From: Nitrospirota bacterium
GTDB lineage: Bacteria; JACPQY01
Assembly: GCA_016180645.1 (NCBI GenBank)
Contig: JACPAV010000022.1
Span: forward strand, 1-59,716
Direction: 5' to 3'
DNA: 59,716 nucleotides
The number at the start of each line of letters is the position of its first letter. Position 1 is the stretch's first letter. The notes beneath the pieces were generated by a model that was given only the letters and a program-made list of their open reading frames with translations, made no database searches and had not been told where the DNA came from. The position numbers and the translations under genes are program-made. Shown here one piece after another: positions 56,854 to 59,716 of this stretch.

Positions 56854-57846
56854 CTACCGGCGAGGGGATTTCTTCTTGTCTTGACCCGGAGGGGTGGAAG
56901 GGGGGCCTTGGGGCGAGGCCGGAGGCGCCGATGGAGGGGACGCGTTGCCCGGATCTTCAAGGATGCGGATCTTGTCGTCGCCCCAGTACATCTTGTCGCC
57001 CGAGGGGGTGGAGACAAAGACTTTCATGAAACCATCGAGTTCCCAGCCGCGGATGTCTTTCAGGAGGTCGATGACGAGCGATCTTGGAAACTTCGCCTCC
57101 CATTTCCCGCCTCCCTCCTCCCATTTCACGCTGTCCGCCGCAATCGTCCCCTGGAATTTGGTCTGAGATGCGACTAGATCGGCTCCCTGCGGCGCGGAAA
57201 GATACGCCGTGATCCATTTGCCTTCGCTCTTGAAATTGAGCGTATCGGGATCAACGTCCAGCCCCACCTTCACCGGCTCCTTCTCGGTCGTCTGAATAAT
57301 CAAGGTGTTCGACCACACCTTGCCTGTCCAAACTTTGGCCCGCTCGTCCATGGTTTTGAAAGGATTCTCCTTCTCCATGCTCTCGAGTGGCCACTGTAAG
57401 CGGTAGGTGTCAGCAGACAGTCTGAGCAGCCCGACTTCCATGCAATGCTCCGTATTTCTACAGGGAACATCCTGAGTTTGGCTTCCCGCGTAGACCCATC
57501 CCTCCTGAACAGCCATCGACCGCCGATAGGTTTGCCCGGGTCCGAGCAGATGAAAACCGGACATTTTCCTGTAGAGCACCTGACCAAGACCATACGGCTC
57601 TATGCGCTGACCGATCGAATCATTGATGTGGAATTCCCCTACCACACTCCGGAACAGATCTGGAAGATTCGGCTCCGGCACCAGTAATTCTCGCGAGTCC
57701 ATGTTTGCCGAAACGAACTCAATCTTCCACGGCTTTCCCGCGGGCCGAACTCCGTCCGATGTCTCCAGCAAGGCTGCGATTCGCCCATCAACGGCATAGG
57801 CCGAACCCGCCAGGGCCAATAGACCGGCAATCGCTAGAGCTCGCAT
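56854..57846 (-). CDS. Secreted hypothetical protein
   Basis: 330 aa. Signal peptide MRALAIAGLLALAGSAYA, cleavage after AYA. Mature protein is beta-rich (FVSANMDSRELLVPEP; GLDVDPDTLNFKSEGKW) with a Cys pair in PCRNTEHC and a Pro/Ser-rich, basic C-terminal tail. ATG 57846 overlaps the stop of the HExxH gene by 13 nt. No family recognised. Confidence 0.65.
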   Translation of the reverse strand: MRALAIAGLLALAGSAYAVDGRIAALLETSDGVRPAGKPWKIEFVSANMDSRELLVPEPNLPDLFRSVVGEFHINDSIGQRIEPYGLGQVLYRKMSGFHLLGPGQTYRRSMAVQEGWVYAGSQTQDVPCRNTEHCMEVGLLRLSADTYRLQWPLESMEKENPFKTMDERAKVWTGKVWSNTLIIQTTEKEPVKVGLDVDPDTLNFKSEGKWITAYLSAPQGADLVASQTKFQGTIAADSVKWEEGGGKWEAKFPRSLVIDLLKDIRGWELDGFMKVFVSTPSGDKMYWGDDKIRILEDPGNASPPSAPPASPQGPPSTPPGQDKKKSPRR

Positions 57847-58517
57847 TGGCCTGGAGTAAAGCCGACGCCCGGCTTGCCGCAAAATTCGGGATCAGGCGGA
57901 TCGCTGCCGCACTCCTCAAAACATCTCGCCTCGCAGCTTGTGGCGCGCCGGTCAGCCTCCTCCGCATCCAACGGCGTCAAAGGAGGCTGAGCAGGTTCGC
58001 ACTGATGGACCAGCTCGTGGAATATGGAAATCTCAAGGCCCCGATCCGTCTGCCTGTTTTCCTTGCAGATGACACTCTGATCCGTCTGTCCATTGGTATG
58101 GCCGCCGTACCCAGCCCCGCAATAGCTGTCATCCTGGTTGCTTGCACACGCCACCCGATTGGGATCGGCCTTCTGGAAGCACTCCCTCATCCTCGGTCCC
58201 AAACACGGCGGCGGGGTGGTCTTCCACGTCTTCTGGAGGCACGCCACGCGGTTTTCGCACTTCGATTGGTCGGTCTGGCAGGGGTTGTCGGCTTCGCACT
58301 GGAGCGCCCGGCGAGGGGCGAGGAAGTCCGGCCCGGCCTCACCGGCCCGCTCCGGCGCGGGAGAGGGACTCGGTGCTTCCTCCAACACCTCCAGGATCGC
58401 CTTCACCTGCGAGGTCAACCGCTCCGCATCCGCCTCCCCCACTTTGAACACCTCCCGCCCGTAGGGCAACTTCTCAAACTCCAAATACATCGCCTCCGCC
58501 GGAAGTTCCCACTCCAT
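57834..58517 (-). CDS. Cys-rich protein with HExxH zinc-protease motif
   Basis: 227 aa. HELVH at 167-171 in SIFHELVHQCE is a zincin-like zinc-binding and catalytic motif; a third ligand could be Glu, Asp or His downstream. Many cysteines (over 15) suggest extracellular disulfides, but the frame has no signal peptide of its own. Its first residues continue naturally from the end of the 58474-59700 frame, which overlaps it by 44 nt in another frame. The two may be one secreted protein split by a frameshift. Confidence 0.55.
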   Translation of the reverse strand: MEWELPAEAMYLEFEKLPYGREVFKVGEADAERLTSQVKAILEVLEEAPSPSPAPERAGEAGPDFLAPRRALQCEADNPCQTDQSKCENRVACLQKTWKTTPPPCLGPRMRECFQKADPNRVACASNQDDSYCGAGYGGHTNGQTDQSVICKENRQTDRGLEISIFHELVHQCEPAQPPLTPLDAEEADRRATSCEARCFEECGSDPPDPEFCGKPGVGFTPGQCEL

Positions 58518-59700
58518 CCGGTCCCATCTGTCCGTTCAGTCTCACCCCAACATCCACCAACTCCTGCGTCAACTTCGACTGCGTCACCAGCGCACTCCCC
58601 GGAGCCGATTCATCCACGCGCACGATGAGTCCCCCCTGACCCGGCGTCCTCAACAGGGCCCCTCCCCTCCGGGATGCCAATCTCGGTGGCTCCACTCCCG
58701 GACACTCCCCCGGCCCGTAGTCCGTGCTCACGTTCACATCCACATTCGTTCTTTCATGCTGCTCCCCACCTGCATATGGATTCGGACCGCATGGGATCGA
58801 ATGGTCCCACTTATATCTGCTGGAAAACTTCTCCGTACGCCCGCATCCAATAGTCATTCCCCTCCCTTCATTACATTGCGAGGACGAGTCCTGCCAGTTC
58901 CCGAAATGCGAATCTTCAAACACCCTCTCGATTTCAAAACACTCAATCAATGGACCCTGTTTCGAACCATCGATCCGGTAACGGACCCGCTCATACTGTC
59001 GCCTCGTGTAACCGTAGCACAGCATGACCGTATTCCCACTTTCAATCACCGCTTCAAAATGATCCGAACTACACTCCAAACGAGTCAACCCCTCATCCGG
59101 CGTTCGAATCGGGGCCAATCTTGGGTCGGGGTTTGTAACCGGAAGAATACGGACGTCAAACGGACCCCGACTTACCCGGCATGCCGTCATCGTCTCCCCC
59201 TCCAAACTCACCCGATAGTCGCCCACACTCACTGGAATCCCGTGCGCCGATCGCCCGCGGACCAGAGTCTCAGCAAGGGTTTCGATGGGAGCCGACCCCT
59301 TCAGGGCTTCCCACTTGGTGGCCACCGTTCGGAATTGATCCGGAGGGAAAGTCATGACTTCCAACGTCTCCCCAGCCTCGTATTGAACGTGCAGGGGGAA
59401 GAGGGTGTAAGGCGCGTCAAAGGCACAGGGAGGCAAAGAGGTATAAGCAGAAGTGAGGGGAACGGCCTCCACGGGGCCATCAAGGATGCCCGCACCGGCG
59501 GGGGAAATCTGAGTTGTACCCTCCATCCCATATGTCGCCACGCCCGATGGCTCCCTGCCCCCACACCCGGAAGGCGACAGGTGAAACACCGCGCTCAGGC
59601 TCATCGCCACAAGAAGGGTGACACGTGACGCAAGACTCGAAAGACATTTCTCTCTCCGGCGTTCACGTGCAACATTCGACGTTCCATCAGCCCCCGCCAT
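58474..59700 (-). CDS. Secreted lipoprotein, possibly N-terminal part of the HExxH protein
   Basis: 408 aa. A basic leader of about 28 residues precedes hydrophobic VTLLVAMSLSAVFHLS and lipobox-like SPSGC. It contains scattered cysteines in pairs (PPCAF, TACRV, LECSS, IGCGRT, IPCGP) and ends in a glycine-rich GTSGGGDVFGV. Upstream starts run to the window edge at 59700; an internal Met (MSLSAVF) could also serve. No family recognised. Confidence 0.55.
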   Translation of the reverse strand: MAGADGTSNVARERRREKCLSSLASRVTLLVAMSLSAVFHLSPSGCGGREPSGVATYGMEGTTQISPAGAGILDGPVEAVPLTSAYTSLPPCAFDAPYTLFPLHVQYEAGETLEVMTFPPDQFRTVATKWEALKGSAPIETLAETLVRGRSAHGIPVSVGDYRVSLEGETMTACRVSRGPFDVRILPVTNPDPRLAPIRTPDEGLTRLECSSDHFEAVIESGNTVMLCYGYTRRQYERVRYRIDGSKQGPLIECFEIERVFEDSHFGNWQDSSSQCNEGRGMTIGCGRTEKFSSRYKWDHSIPCGPNPYAGGEQHERTNVDVNVSTDYGPGECPGVEPPRLASRRGGALLRTPGQGGLIVRVDESAPGSALVTQSKLTQELVDVGVRLNGQMGPDGVGTSGGGDVFGV

Positions 59701-59716
59701 GCCATGCGATTAACAC

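Noticed and set aside
1-59716. CRISPR array
   Set aside because: No set of regularly spaced identical direct repeats was seen; the repeated units found are single palindromes at distant sites.

Overview
The window is about 60 kb of GC-rich bacterial chromosome, densely packed on both strands, with many lipoproteins, an outer-membrane porin and small beta-barrels, so the host is Gram-negative. A heme-type chemoreceptor beside a two-CW protein, selA, an HgcAB-associated-like regulator, and above all a selC-like cysteine tRNA point towards a deltaproteobacterial (Desulfobacterota/Myxococcota-like) relative. No 16S or universal marker is present, so this is inference. No CRISPR array, prophage or intact insertion sequence was found.

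Layout. 1-5.2 kb: the tail of a truncated gene, then a redox and signalling block (heme MCP, two-CW protein, hybrid histidine kinase, FNR-like regulator), with matching FNR-type palindromes upstream of the kinase and of the regulator. 5.4-12.4 kb: envelope genes (alginate-export-type porin, CopD-like membrane protein, propeller-phosphoesterase lipoprotein, beta-barrel, lipoprotein) separated by short palindromic repeats. 12.5-21.7 kb, minus strand: three translationally linked phytoene-desaturase-type flavoproteins, a B12-binding radical SAM enzyme with an unusual cysteine spacing, a lipoprotein and a DUF362 protein; this looks like an uncharacterised lipid, isoprenoid or cofactor pathway. 21.8-25.5 kb: membrane protein, LysR regulator, secreted transglutaminase, the selC-like tRNA-Cys(GCA), then a Cys-rich AbrB-type regulator and a methyltransferase behind a long palindromic operator. 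25.5-25.8 kb: no protein gene, but a strong minus-strand intrinsic terminator behind a structured region, which suggests an unannotated small RNA.

25.9-32.2 kb: membrane protein, GMC oxidoreductase, PaaK-like ligase and a PAS kinase/NarL-type response regulator pair with dyad sites nearby. 32.2-38.2 kb: macrolide-type glycosyltransferase, a translationally coupled operon of two propeller lipoproteins and a barrel, and an AlkD-like protein. 38.3-43.7 kb, minus strand: a TetR-led, mostly overlapping run (30-aa ORF, PaaI thioesterase, propeller protein, OYE-family flavin oxidoreductase, six-helix membrane protein, HpnA-like epimerase). 43.8-56.3 kb: small membrane protein, aspartic-protease-like protein, propeller lipoprotein, selA, glyQS, a large VWA/GATase-like membrane protein, aroB, a 2-hydroxyacid dehydrogenase, nth and a lipoprotein. 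56.4-59.7 kb: a second aspartic-protease-like protein and a secreted Cys-rich group that contains an HExxH protein and a possible frameshift.

The strongest novelty candidate is the selC-like tRNA with a Cys anticodon and U73 in a window that also holds selA. Next are the minus-strand structured RNA, the three-desaturase/B12-radical SAM cluster, and a three-copy family of long perfect palindromes, one of which supplies the stop codons of two convergent genes.
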